A DNA stretch of 13,008 nucleotides from CAZGDB01 sp964524705 (GTDB taxonomy: Bacteria > Pseudomonadota > Gammaproteobacteria > Berkiellales > Berkiellaceae): the NCBI GenBank assembly GCA_964524705.1, contig CAZGDB010000034.1, positions 1 through 13,008 of the forward strand, read 5' to 3'. The notes under the pieces were generated by a model. That model did no database searches. It was not told the DNA's origin and was given only the letters and a program-made list of their open reading frames with translations. Both the position numbers and the translations under genes were made by a program. Every line of letters begins with the position of its first letter. Position 1 is the first letter of the stretch. Positions 6,307 to 13,008 of this stretch are shown here, piece by piece.

Positions 6307-7278
6307 TTATGGTCGCTGTCCCCACAATCTATGTTCTTCCATACGAGTTTCCCCTTGTTTACTTTCTATGCCGTCCCAGAAAACCCTAAAGCACAAAGCT
6401 AAATTCTTATCATCCTGAGAAAGATGCGACTGTTGTTCAAGTCTTCTGTCAGTATAAACAGAAGAGGAAAGTGTGCGTCCTTCTTCGCTATGATTAATAG
6501 TGTGCCTAACCCCTAAAGCAAAAATCGCAGCACCTATACCCCATACGATTTTTGTAAGTAAAACAGGGACAGTAATCATTGGCATCAATCCAAAAGAGGT
6601 TATCGCGACAATCCCTAAAACTAAAAGTGGCAATCCAATATACCCAAACGAATTGCGCGCACCACAACTTTGCCAATTCGCCCAGGCACTAGGAGTATTC
6701 AGCATTTGTTTTGTTTGGTGGTCATAAAAAGGTATTTGAAAATCCAAGCCTGTTTGTGAAGGATTATTTTCCAGAGCATTTTTTGTAAAACGCGCAGCTA
6801 TAATTTCCCCCACTCCCACTGCCGTCAATGCGCCCAACATTAATGCGGGTAAGAAAAAAGAGGCCACAGGAAATGCTAAATAAGCATAGAAACCAATGCC
6901 AATCGAGGCCACCACAACCAGCGGTACAGTAGCTGCAAAACCCCATGCAAACGCATTTGCAAAACGATTATCTGAATTTATAGGGGTGAAACCTTGCCGA
7001 GGATTATGAGGATCTGGACGATGACCTCTAGAAAAATAAATCAAGGAGTACCCAGTTGCTAAAACATCATTCAGTACCCCATAACCAACGCCACTAAGAT
7101 ATGTCGTACTACCTGCAACCAGGGCATAAGAGGCTTGTGCAGAAAGACCCAAAATAGCGCCAGCTCCAAAAACATACCCTCCTGTAATCGCTAATGCGAC
7201 CGCGCCAAGGACAAACCCAGGGTATATAGTGGCTTTTTGAAATGCACTTAAAGGTACGCTCTGGTTGTATCGGGGCAT
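6307..7278 (-). CDS. Uncharacterised multi-pass membrane protein
   Basis: The 323-residue protein is not one I recognise. Hydrophobic segments near residues 20-46, 50-80, 108-130, 133-163, 210-228 and 232-258 suggest about six membrane passes. A soluble loop at 84-106 is rich in Pro, Asn and Arg, a second soluble part spans about 165-208, and a charged C-terminal tail covers 262-323. The tail holds SHLSQDDKNL and ends in GETRMEEHRLWGQRP. The ATG follows AGAGAGGT by 6 bases, a ribosome site nearly identical to that of the membrane protein at 557-1396; the two also share the plan of hydrophobic core plus hydrophilic tail, without obvious sequence similarity. There is no transporter or enzyme motif. 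The gene is divergent from the TetR gene but 310 bases away, so control by that regulator is possible and unproven. Confidence 0.75.
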   Translation of the reverse strand: MPRYNQSVPLSAFQKATIYPGFVLGAVALAITGGYVFGAGAILGLSAQASYALVAGSTTYLSGVGYGVLNDVLATGYSLIYFSRGHRPDPHNPRQGFTPINSDNRFANAFAWGFAATVPLVVVASIGIGFYAYLAFPVASFFLPALMLGALTAVGVGEIIAARFTKNALENNPSQTGLDFQIPFYDHQTKQMLNTPSAWANWQSCGARNSFGYIGLPLLVLGIVAITSFGLMPMITVPVLLTKIVWGIGAAIFALGVRHTINHSEEGRTLSSSVYTDRRLEQQSHLSQDDKNLALCFRVFWDGIESKQGETRMEEHRLWGQRP

Positions 7279-7313
7279 ATTTTTACCTCTCTTAATGTTT
7301 TTTTAATGTCATA

Positions 7314-7338
7314 AATATAAGTTAGTTTTAACACTAAC
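7314..7338 (-). promoter_or_regulatory. Candidate promoter and operator dyad upstream of the multi-pass membrane protein
   Basis: On the minus strand TATATT (7314-7319) is a -10 candidate about 35 bases before the start codon. Immediately upstream is the 18-base dyad GTTAGTTTTAACACTAAC (7321-7338, 6-base arms), which would fill the spacer between -10 and -35. The -35 (TTATGT) is poor, consistent with a regulated promoter. Confidence 0.35.
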
Positions 7339-7464
7339 ATAATTAAGCAGAAAAAAGCAAGATTATTTTTTTTGGAGCACTACCCACAAATCGAAACACC
7401 TTGATTTGTTTAAGCGTAATTTAAAAATACGTGCACATGCAAGTTAATCAACTCATTAATATAT

Positions 7465-7515
7465 ACTTACCAATGTAAGTTCTCAAAGAAATGTTAGCTA
7501 ACCCCTTTACATTGG
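7465..7515 (+). promoter_or_regulatory. Candidate TetR-type operator: dyad plus distant inverted half-site
   Basis: ACTTACCAATGTAAGT (7465-7480) is a perfect 6-base-arm dyad around CAAT, in the size range of TetR-family operators. Its core CCAATGTAA (7470-7478) recurs as the exact reverse complement TTACATTGG at 7507-7515, which overlaps the -35 of the tetR promoter. This arrangement suggests autoregulation. The rest of the 310-base gap (7279-7588) holds the minus-strand promoter candidate, the tetR promoter and AT-rich sequence in which I see nothing further. Confidence 0.5.
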
Positions 7516-7533
7516 AATGCTATTAGGTATAAT
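7506..7533 (+). promoter_or_regulatory. Promoter of the TetR-family gene
   Basis: A -35 TTTACA (7506-7511) and a consensus -10 TATAAT (7528-7533) are 16 bases apart. The leader to the ATG is about 50 bases. This is the best sigma-70 match in the window, and its -35 is covered by a copy of the operator half-site. Confidence 0.75.
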
Positions 7534-7588
7534 GGGCTCAATAGCGAACTTTTTAGTTATTTAACAAAATCTTAGGAGAAGAATTAAA

Positions 7589-8149
7589 ATGGCAAAGATT
7601 AACCCAAAACGCGAAAGTTTAATTGAAGCTGCAAGTAAATTATTTTTACAACAAGGCGTGAGCAGCACGACTTTAGCAATGATTGCACAATTAGCACAAG
7701 TACCACTAGGGAACGTGTATTACTACTTCAAATCCAAAGAAGCCATCGTAGCGGCTGTAATTGAACGTCGTAAAGCTAAAATCAAAGGTTTGGTAGCCCA
7801 GTGGAATGCTTTAGCTACACCTGCTGAACGTTTAGTAGCCTTCATTCTTCATGGTGCAGATGCAGCTGAAAATGCAGTAGTTGATGGTGACAGCTTAGGT
7901 AACTTATGCCAAGAATTAAGCAAACAAGGTGGGGATATCGCTAAAGAAGCTACCTGCTTAATGCAAGAACTCTTATCATGGGCCGAAGAACAATACACCT
8001 TGATGGGTCGTACTTCTGAAGAAGCTAAAAACTTATCCTTCAGTTTATTGTCTTCCTTACATGGCTTATCCATGTTGTCCATCACCTTCCGCTCCCCTGA
8101 TTTCATCAAGAGCCAGGTTGAATACTTAAAAGGTACTGTAACTGCTTAA
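7589..8149 (+). CDS. TetR/AcrR-family transcriptional regulator
   Basis: This 186-residue regulator has an N-terminal helix-turn-helix (about residues 10-55): RESLIEAASKLFLQQGVSSTTLAMIAQLAQVPLGNVYYYFKSKEA shows the TetR pattern, with the recognition helix ending in the typical YYYFKSKE. The rest is an all-helical ligand and dimer domain. The segment GDSLGNLCQELSK (C107) matches the G-x-x-x-G-N-L-x-x-E-L block of NemR/AcuR-like regulators; a second cysteine is C123. The ligand is unknown. AGGAGA lies 9 bases before the ATG. The gene is monocistronic, bounded by its own strong promoter and a strong terminator. Likely targets are itself and possibly the divergent membrane protein, because of the dyads between them; that is inference. 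Confidence 0.9.
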   Translation: MAKINPKRESLIEAASKLFLQQGVSSTTLAMIAQLAQVPLGNVYYYFKSKEAIVAAVIERRKAKIKGLVAQWNALATPAERLVAFILHGADAAENAVVDGDSLGNLCQELSKQGGDIAKEATCLMQELLSWAEEQYTLMGRTSEEAKNLSFSLLSSLHGLSMLSITFRSPDFIKSQVEYLKGTVTA

Positions 8150-8168
8150 TCGCACTAAGGTCCCTTTC

Positions 8169-8204
8169 AAAACCCAGTCAGTAGAAATACCGACTGGGTT
8201 TTTT
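8169..8204 (+). terminator. Strong rho-independent terminator of the TetR-family gene
   Basis: AAAACCCAGTC pairs with GACTGGGTTTT (11 pairs). After one A-C mismatch, GTA pairs with TAC around a GAAA tetraloop. A T-tract ends the stem. Confidence 0.93.
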
Positions 8205-8224
8205 ATTAGGTGACCAACCTAATA
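8204..8224 (+). terminator. Second hairpin downstream of the TetR terminator
   Basis: TATTAGGT (8204-8211) and ACCTAATA (8217-8224) form a perfect 8-pair stem around GACCA, followed by GGTTTATCTTTTT. It is AT-rich and may be a back-up terminator in tandem with 8169-8204. Confidence 0.45.
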
Positions 8225-8280
8225 GGTTTATCTTTTTACTATTTAGTTCTTTGCCTTATGAGAAAATTTTTATTCTGAGT

Positions 8281-8338
8281 CCAGTAAACAACTGGTCATC
8301 CCTCAAGCCTTGTGGCACTTGGTTTTTTGTTTTTTTGC
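8281..8338 (+). other. Two hairpins and a long T-tract, terminator-like; possible small-RNA 3' end
   Basis: CCAGT-AAACA-ACTGG (8281-8295) is a clean 5-pair hairpin. An imperfect stem CAAGCC...GGCACTTG (8304-8321) follows, then TTTTTT-G-TTTTTTT. This looks like an intrinsic terminator, yet no gene precedes it after the tetR terminators. It could end a short transcript starting near 8260 or insulate the nrd promoter. No convincing promoter was found for such a transcript. Confidence 0.35.
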
Positions 8339-8367
8339 CCCCCTAAGGCAGATAAATACCCCAGTTA

Positions 8368-8398
8368 TTATCCACAAGTTACCCCCAGGTTATCCACT
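8368..8398 (+). promoter_or_regulatory. Two DnaA boxes upstream of nrdA
   Basis: TTATCCACA (8368-8376) is a perfect DnaA box, and TTATCCACT (8390-8398) is a one-mismatch copy in the same orientation 22 bases later. DnaA control of nrdAB through boxes upstream of the promoter is established in E. coli. Each box here is preceded by a CCCC(C)AG run, so the two form a short tandem repeat. Confidence 0.75.
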
Positions 8399-8423
8399 TG
8401 TAATCGCCCCCCGAGCGCACTAT

Positions 8424-8461
8424 CTTGTATGTATAGCAATTCAGAACGCTATATATTGAGG
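8424..8461 (+). promoter_or_regulatory. NrdR-box-like pair at the nrdA promoter
   Basis: The family consensus is close to ACACTATATATAGTGT. The site at 8446-8461 contains CTATATATTG, a close core match. A weaker site at 8424-8439 contains TATGTATAG. Their starts are 22 bases apart, about two helical turns, as expected for paired NrdR sites. The stronger box includes a -10-like TATATT (8452-8457). An alternative reading of the upstream site begins at 8417 (CACTAT), with less regular spacing. Confidence 0.5.
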
Positions 8462-8468
8462 TTTGTTA

Positions 8469-8494
8469 CCTGAATTCCAATTTTTAGAATCAGG
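8469..8494 (+). promoter_or_regulatory. Hairpin in the nrdA leader
   Basis: CCTGA plus TTC (8469-8477, one bulged A) pairs with GAATCAGG (8487-8494) around a 9-base AU-rich loop. It lies 40 bases before the start codon, in the probable 5' untranslated region. No known riboswitch was recognised. Confidence 0.35.
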
Positions 8495-8534
8495 GTGCCT
8501 AGACAATTCAGCACGTGGGGAAGGAGAAAATTAC

Positions 8535-11322
8535 ATGAGTACAATGGTTGCCGCAGAACGCGGAAAATCTGACACGAAAACAGAACGATTACCGGGTCAG
8601 TTGTATGTTTTAAAAAGAAACCCACAAGCTTCAGGTGAAAAAGCAATTGTTGCTTTTGACGCCGATAAGATCACACTAGCTATCACTAAAGCCTTTATGG
8701 CTGTTGAGGGTGACCAGAGCAAAAACTCTGTACGGGTCCAAGAACAAGTAAAAAGCATGACCAACGAGGCTGTAGAGGCTTTGAGTCGTCGTTTAAACTA
8801 CGATGGTATGGTTCATGTAGAAGATATTCAGGACCAAGTAGAGCGCGTCTTGATGCTNNNNNNNNNNNNNNCGTCGTCGTGCACGTGAATCTGTTGCCTC
8901 CCCTGCTCCAGAATCTGCTATTCGCGTCACTTTAGCCAATGGTCAGCTTGAAAACTTAGATACCTTATGGTTAAAAGACATCGTTGTTGATGCGGTACAA
9001 GGGTTAAAAGATGTTGATGCAAATAGAATCTTCAATGACACAGTGCGTGCGTTGTTTGATGGAATCAAGATCTCAGACCTACGTAAAGCATTAATTCTGA
9101 GCACTCGTCCATTAATTGAGCTTGAGCCTAATTATAGCTTAGTGGCCTCCCGTCTATTATTGAATGACCTATGGGCTGAAGCTGCGACCTTCTTAAACAT
9201 TCCGGTACCTTCTGGTATGAAGGCTTACTCCAAGGCTTACCCTGCGCTCTTTAAAGCCTTTATAGACGAAGGGATTAAGCTAGAACTACTATCCCCTGAA
9301 TTAAAGACCTTTGATTTAGAGCGTTTAGCGAACCATATCCAAGCGGACAGAGATTTTCAGTTTAACTACTTAGGTTTACAAACCTTGTATGACCGTTACT
9401 TCTTACACAGTAATGGTACGCGTTTTGAGTTACCACAGACTTTGTTTATGCGTGTAGCTATGGGCTTAGCCATTAATGAGAAGGATAAGAACGCCAGAGC
9501 TATTGAGTTCTACGACTTATTATCTTCCTTCCAGTATATGACTTCTACACCTACTCTATTTAACGCAGGTACTTTAAGACCACAGCTCTCTAGTTGTTTC
9601 TTAACAACAGTACCGGATGATTTATCTGGGATCTTTAATGCGATTCGAGATAATGCCCTACTTTCCAAGTATGCGGGTGGTTTGGGGAATGACTGGACTG
9701 CTGTGCGTTCCTTGAGTGCACGTATTAAGGGGACTAATGGTAAGTCTTCGGGAGTGGGTCCTTTCTTAAAAGTTGCCAATGATACTGCTGTTGCAGTGAA
9801 TCAGGGTGGCAAGCGTAAAGGTTCTGTATGTGCCTACTTAGAGACTTGGCACTTAGATATCGAAGAGTTCCTTGAATTGCGTAAGAACACGGGGGATGAG
9901 CGCCGTCGTACCCATGACATGAATACTGCAAACTGGGTGCCAGATCTTTTTATGCGTCGTGTAGCTGAGCAAGCCGATTGGACCTTGTTCTCCCCTGATG
10001 AGACGCCTGACTTGCATGAAAAGTATGGACAAGACTTTGAGGATGCTTATACGCAATACGAAGCTTTAGCAGACCAAGGCAAAATTGTTAATTTCAAGCG
10101 TATTTCTGCGGTGGCTTTATGGCGTAAGATGTTAGGGATGATTTTTGAAACAGGTCACCCTTGGATCACTTTTAAAGATCCATGCAATATGCGTTCTCCG
10201 CAACAGCATTGTGGTGTGGTACATAGTTCTAACTTATGTACTGAAATCACCCTTAATACCTCTGCTGAGGAAATTGCGGTGTGTAACTTAGGCAGTATTA
10301 ACTTGATGCAGCATTTGACTAAAGATGGCATCGATAAGGAAAAGCTACAGCGCACTATTAAAACTGCAGTACGTATGTTGGATAACGTCATTGATATTAA
10401 CTACTATGCAGTCCCACAAGCCAAGCACTCCAATATGCAGCATCGCCCTGTAGGATTGGGGTTAATGGGTTTTCAGGATGCGCTATATCAACTAGACATC
10501 AGTTATGCTTCAGATGCTGCAGTCTCCTTTGCAGATGAAAGTATGGAGCTCATTAGTTACTACGCTATTGATGCTTCTGCGGAATTAGCTAAAGAGCGTG
10601 GTAGTTATGAAACCTTTAAGGGTTCCTTGTGGAACCAAGGGATACTGCCTATAGACTCTATTGGTTTGCTCAAAGCTTACCGTAAGGGTTACTTAGAGAT
10701 GTCTACGAGCAAGCGTTTAGATTGGGATAGTCTGCGTGACAAGGTTAAACAGGGTATTCGTAACTCTAACCTATTAGCAATTGCCCCTACTGCGACGATT
10801 TCCAACATCTGTGGCGTTTCTCAATCTATTGAGCCGACCTATCAGAACCTGTATGTGAAATCCAATCTCTCTGGGGAGTTTACGGTCATCAACTCATTCT
10901 TAGTTAACGATCTTAAAGCTTTAGGATTATGGGATGATGTGATGGTGAATGATTTGAAATACTACAATGGTAGTGTACAAAACATCACTCGTATTCCAGC
11001 TGCTTTGCGTCTGAAGTACTCTACTGCTTTTGAGATTGATACTGCTTGGTTAATTGAAGCAGGTTCTCGTCGTCAAAAATGGATAGACCAAAGTCAGTCC
11101 TTAAACCTTTATATTGCAAAGCCTTCTGGTAAAGTTATAGATAGTTTATACCGTTTAGCTTGGTTGCGTGGCTTAAAAACGACCTATTACTGCAGAACTT
11201 TGGGGGCTTCAGATCCTGAGAAATCCACGGTCAAAGCTGGAGTTCATAATGCGGTACAAGTAGAACCACAACAGCCTCAGGTTTGTCCTATTGATGACCC
11301 AAGTTGTGAAGCTTGTCAGTAA
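8535..11322 (+). CDS. nrdA: Class Ia ribonucleoside-diphosphate reductase, large (alpha) subunit, interrupted by an N gap
   Basis: NrdA reduces ribonucleoside diphosphates to deoxyribonucleotides, using a radical supplied by NrdB. The ATG at 8535 follows AAGGAG by 8 bases. An N-terminal ATP cone (KRNP...AIVAFDADKITLAI) senses ATP/dATP. A second, degenerate cone-like segment (8920-9170) follows, as in the longer NrdA of Pseudomonas and relatives. The catalytic barrel has the redox cysteine in LSSCF (9595), the thiyl cysteine in SSNLCTEI (10237) with its Glu (10243), and the partner cysteine in AVCNLGSIN (10282). The radical-transfer pair YY is at 11185-11190, and the C-terminal shuttle C-E-A-C ends the protein. 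With the gap filled, the length is about 940 residues. The frame is 0 before and +1 after the N run, so literal translation breaks; this is an assembly artefact. Confidence 0.95.
8858..8871. other. Assembly gap of 14 N inside nrdA
   Basis: The gap cuts the end of the first ATP cone, between QVERVLML and RRRARES. NrdA relatives have about 15 residues here, including a conserved V-A-R-x-Y and Y-R-E stretch, so about 45 bases are probably missing. A gap length of 1 modulo 3 would restore the frame; 14 does not. Confidence 0.95.
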
Positions 11323-11371
11323 TGTTTAAGTAATTGAGAGAATTAAATATATAGCTTCAAGGAGCATAAGA

Positions 11372-12412
11372 ATGGCAGAGGTTTCTTTAAAACGAGTTAA
11401 GGTGGAAGATAAACGTATTATCAATGCCAAGGCTGATTTGAACCAGTTGGTTCCCTTCAAATACATCTGGGCTTGGACCAAATATTTAACAGCTTGCGCC
11501 AACCACTGGATGCCGAATGAAATCAATATGGCAGCTGACGTCGCCTTGTGGCGCTCTGCTAATGGGTTGACACCTGATGAGCGTATGATTATCGAACGTA
11601 GCTTAGGGTTTTTCTCTACTGCGGATTCTTTGGTGGCTAATAATTTAGTGTTAGCGGTATATCGTCATATCACTAATCCTGAGTGCCGTCAGTATCTTTT
11701 ACGTCAAGCATTTGAAGAAGCCTTACACACCCATGCGTATCAATATGTCATTGAAAGCTTGGGGATGGATGAAGCTAAAATCTTCAATATGTACCATGAA
11801 ATCGATGTGGTGGCAGATAAAGCTTCTTGGGCACTCCCTTTTACTGAAAGCTTGGCAGATTTAAGCTTTAAAACCGGTACACCAGAAGCAGATCAACGAC
11901 TGTTAAGGGATTTAATTGCCTTTTATATCGTCTTTGAAGGTATCTTCTTCTATGTAGGCTTTACCCAAGTATTGGCTTTAGGGCGTCATAATAAGATGGT
12001 GGGTACTGCAGAGCAGTTCCAGTACATCTTAAGGGATGAATCCATGCACCTAAACTTTGGGGTGGATGTGATTAACCAAATTAAGGTTGAAAACCCACAT
12101 CTATGGACAGCTGAGTTCCAAAGTGAAATCATTGACATGATTAAAACGGGTGTAGATCTTGAGTACAGATATGCAGTGGATACCATGCCACGTGGTATCT
12201 TGGGCATGAATGCTGTGATGTTCAAAGAATACCTGGAGTATATTGCGAACCGTCGTTGTGCTCAGATTGGGTTACCAGAACAGTATCCTGGTGCGACCAA
12301 CCCTTTCCCTTGGATGAGTGAGATGATCGACCTCAAAAAAGAGAAAAACTTCTTTGAAACACGCGTCATTGAATATCAAGCTGGTGGTACCTTGAGCTGG
12401 GAAGATGCCTAA
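11372..12412 (+). CDS. nrdB: Class Ia ribonucleoside-diphosphate reductase, small (beta) subunit
   Basis: NrdB carries the diiron-tyrosyl radical that drives NrdA. The 346-residue protein shows the full ligand set at the spacing of the E. coli enzyme: D85 (FFSTADS), E116 and H119 with radical Y123 (EEALHTHAY), E189 (IVFEGIFFY), and E223 and H226 (RDESMH). The tyrosine is present, so it is a tyrosyl-radical type and not the Phe-containing class Ic. The C-terminal tail, ending in YQAGGTLSWEDA, is the usual peptide that docks on NrdA. The ATG follows AAGGAG by 7 bases, 49 bases after nrdA, with no terminator between them. It is shorter than E. coli NrdB (376). Confidence 0.97.
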   Translation: MAEVSLKRVKVEDKRIINAKADLNQLVPFKYIWAWTKYLTACANHWMPNEINMAADVALWRSANGLTPDERMIIERSLGFFSTADSLVANNLVLAVYRHITNPECRQYLLRQAFEEALHTHAYQYVIESLGMDEAKIFNMYHEIDVVADKASWALPFTESLADLSFKTGTPEADQRLLRDLIAFYIVFEGIFFYVGFTQVLALGRHNKMVGTAEQFQYILRDESMHLNFGVDVINQIKVENPHLWTAEFQSEIIDMIKTGVDLEYRYAVDTMPRGILGMNAVMFKEYLEYIANRRCAQIGLPEQYPGATNPFPWMSEMIDLKKEKNFFETRVIEYQAGGTLSWEDA

Positions 12413-13008
12413 ACGGCTTCTCTTAGCTGCAAGCCTCCTCCTTTATCCGCTGACAGCCTTTGCAGACCAACCTATTAGTGTTCAACTACAGGGGGTATCT
12501 GCGGGGCTAATTGAGCGTTTAAACACAGCTTTAGAGCCTAACAGTATTGCGGACAATACCACCTTTGAGGAGACCGTCACGCAGCTTCAAGCGGAGCTTC
12601 GGCAGCGTTTGCACACCCTGGGATATTATCAAGCACAGATTGCCAGCAAGGTTGTGTCTAGCCGTCCTGCGGTGGTGAGTTTTAACATTACCCTCAACGA
12701 GCCGGTACGTGTGAAGCGCATTCAATTAACTTTAGAAGGTGAAGGTAAATCAGATCCGCTATTACGATATATAAACAACCTTTATCTGTTGCATACCAAT
12801 GAAGTTTTTGTGCATTCTGTGCATGAGAGCAGCAAGCGGTTACTGATTACCTTTTTAACCCAACAAGGGTATGCAGATGCCCATTTTACAACACATCAGG
12901 TGTTGTTAAATAAAGGGTTAACTGAGGCCTCAGTGATACTTTCTTTAGAGACAGGCCCCAAATTTTATTTAAGTAGTGTAACTTTTCCCCAGGTTGCGCT
13001 ACAGGAAT
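12405..13008 (+). CDS. tamA: TamA, outer-membrane assembly factor of the BamA family, N-terminal part
   Basis: TamA is an outer-membrane Omp85-type protein that, with TamB, helps insert outer-membrane and autotransporter proteins. The frame is open to the last base, giving 201 residues of what is normally about 570-600. The first 20 residues are a Sec signal peptide (MPKRLLLAASLLLYPLTAFA, cleavage after AFA). POTRA domains follow: the first about 22-100, containing the family segment LHTLGYYQAQI; the second about 100-175, with the FLTQQGYADAHFTTHQ helix; and the beginning of a third near SLETGPKFYLSSVTF. The barrel lies beyond the window. The ATG lies inside the last codons of nrdB (8-base overlap, ATGCCTAA), so translation is probably coupled. 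The order nrdA-nrdB-tamA on one transcript is unusual for E. coli-like genomes. Confidence 0.9.
   Translation, partial: MPKRLLLAASLLLYPLTAFADQPISVQLQGVSAGLIERLNTALEPNSIADNTTFEETVTQLQAELRQRLHTLGYYQAQIASKVVSSRPAVVSFNITLNEPVRVKRIQLTLEGEGKSDPLLRYINNLYLLHTNEVFVHSVHESSKRLLITFLTQQGYADAHFTTHQVLLNKGLTEASVILSLETGPKFYLSSVTFPQVALQE

Noticed and set aside
6100..6402. 100-codon plus-strand frame after sodB
   Set aside because: It has a GTG start without a ribosome site, runs antisense across the end of the membrane protein, and its composition is unlike a real protein.
8368..8398. Replication origin at the DnaA boxes
   Set aside because: There are only two boxes, directly upstream of nrdA and without dnaA, dnaN or gidA nearby; nrd promoter regulation explains them better.
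8429..8473. Upstream 14-codon frame (ATG 8429) as an nrdA leader peptide
   Set aside because: It lies inside the NrdR-like boxes and probably upstream of the transcript start, and it has no ribosome site.
8463..9045. nrdA split into two genes or a pseudogene
   Set aside because: The break coincides exactly with the N run, and both sides are well-conserved NrdA; it is an assembly gap.
1..13008. Mobile elements, CRISPR arrays, tRNA or rRNA genes
   Set aside because: No transposase, terminal repeats, regularly spaced repeats or recognisable RNA genes were seen; the repeats found are short regulatory dyads.

Overview
The window looks like a draft-assembly piece of a gammaproteobacterial chromosome, most likely from the Legionellales (a Legionella-, Coxiella- or Berkiella-like, host-associated bacterium). 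This is inferred from four things: the block RNase T - 2-Cys peroxiredoxin - CGFS glutaredoxin / divergent iron superoxide dismutase, which I recall as an arrangement found in Legionella and Coxiella; the long two-cone NrdA followed by a short NrdB; the low G+C; and several lineage-specific proteins that resemble secreted-effector candidates. No tRNA, rRNA, CRISPR array or insertion sequence was seen.

Layout. 1-459: 3' end of an ABC transporter ATPase of the tryptophan-importer-like type. 557-1396: an unrecognised membrane protein with its own promoter, ending at a perfect bidirectional hairpin terminator (1409-1442). 1444-5379, minus strand: grxD, a peroxiredoxin gene, rnt, then two paralogous kinase-like genes. 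The first kinase-like gene starts on the stop codon of rnt and keeps a PI3/PI4-kinase-like catalytic loop. The second has lost it. 5452-6036: sodB, divergent from grxD. 6056-7278, minus strand: a multi-pass membrane protein followed by a possible 51-codon gene or small RNA and a terminator. 7465-8224: a TetR-family regulator with a strong promoter, a dyad operator candidate and a strong terminator.

8205-8534: a rich control region for ribonucleotide reductase. It holds two DnaA boxes inside a two-unit repeat, NrdR-box-like sites and a leader hairpin. 8535-13008: nrdA, nrdB and the start of tamA in one operon. nrdA is interrupted by a run of 14 N that breaks the frame; this is an assembly gap and not a mutation. 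tamA overlaps nrdB by 8 bases and runs off the window.

How the genes fit together. grxD, the peroxiredoxin gene and sodB form an oxidative-stress and iron-sulfur block. The nrd operon supplies deoxynucleotides and appears tied to replication through DnaA and NrdR. The most novel part is the kinase/pseudokinase pair appended to the rnt operon. No complete new defence or mobile system can be demonstrated.
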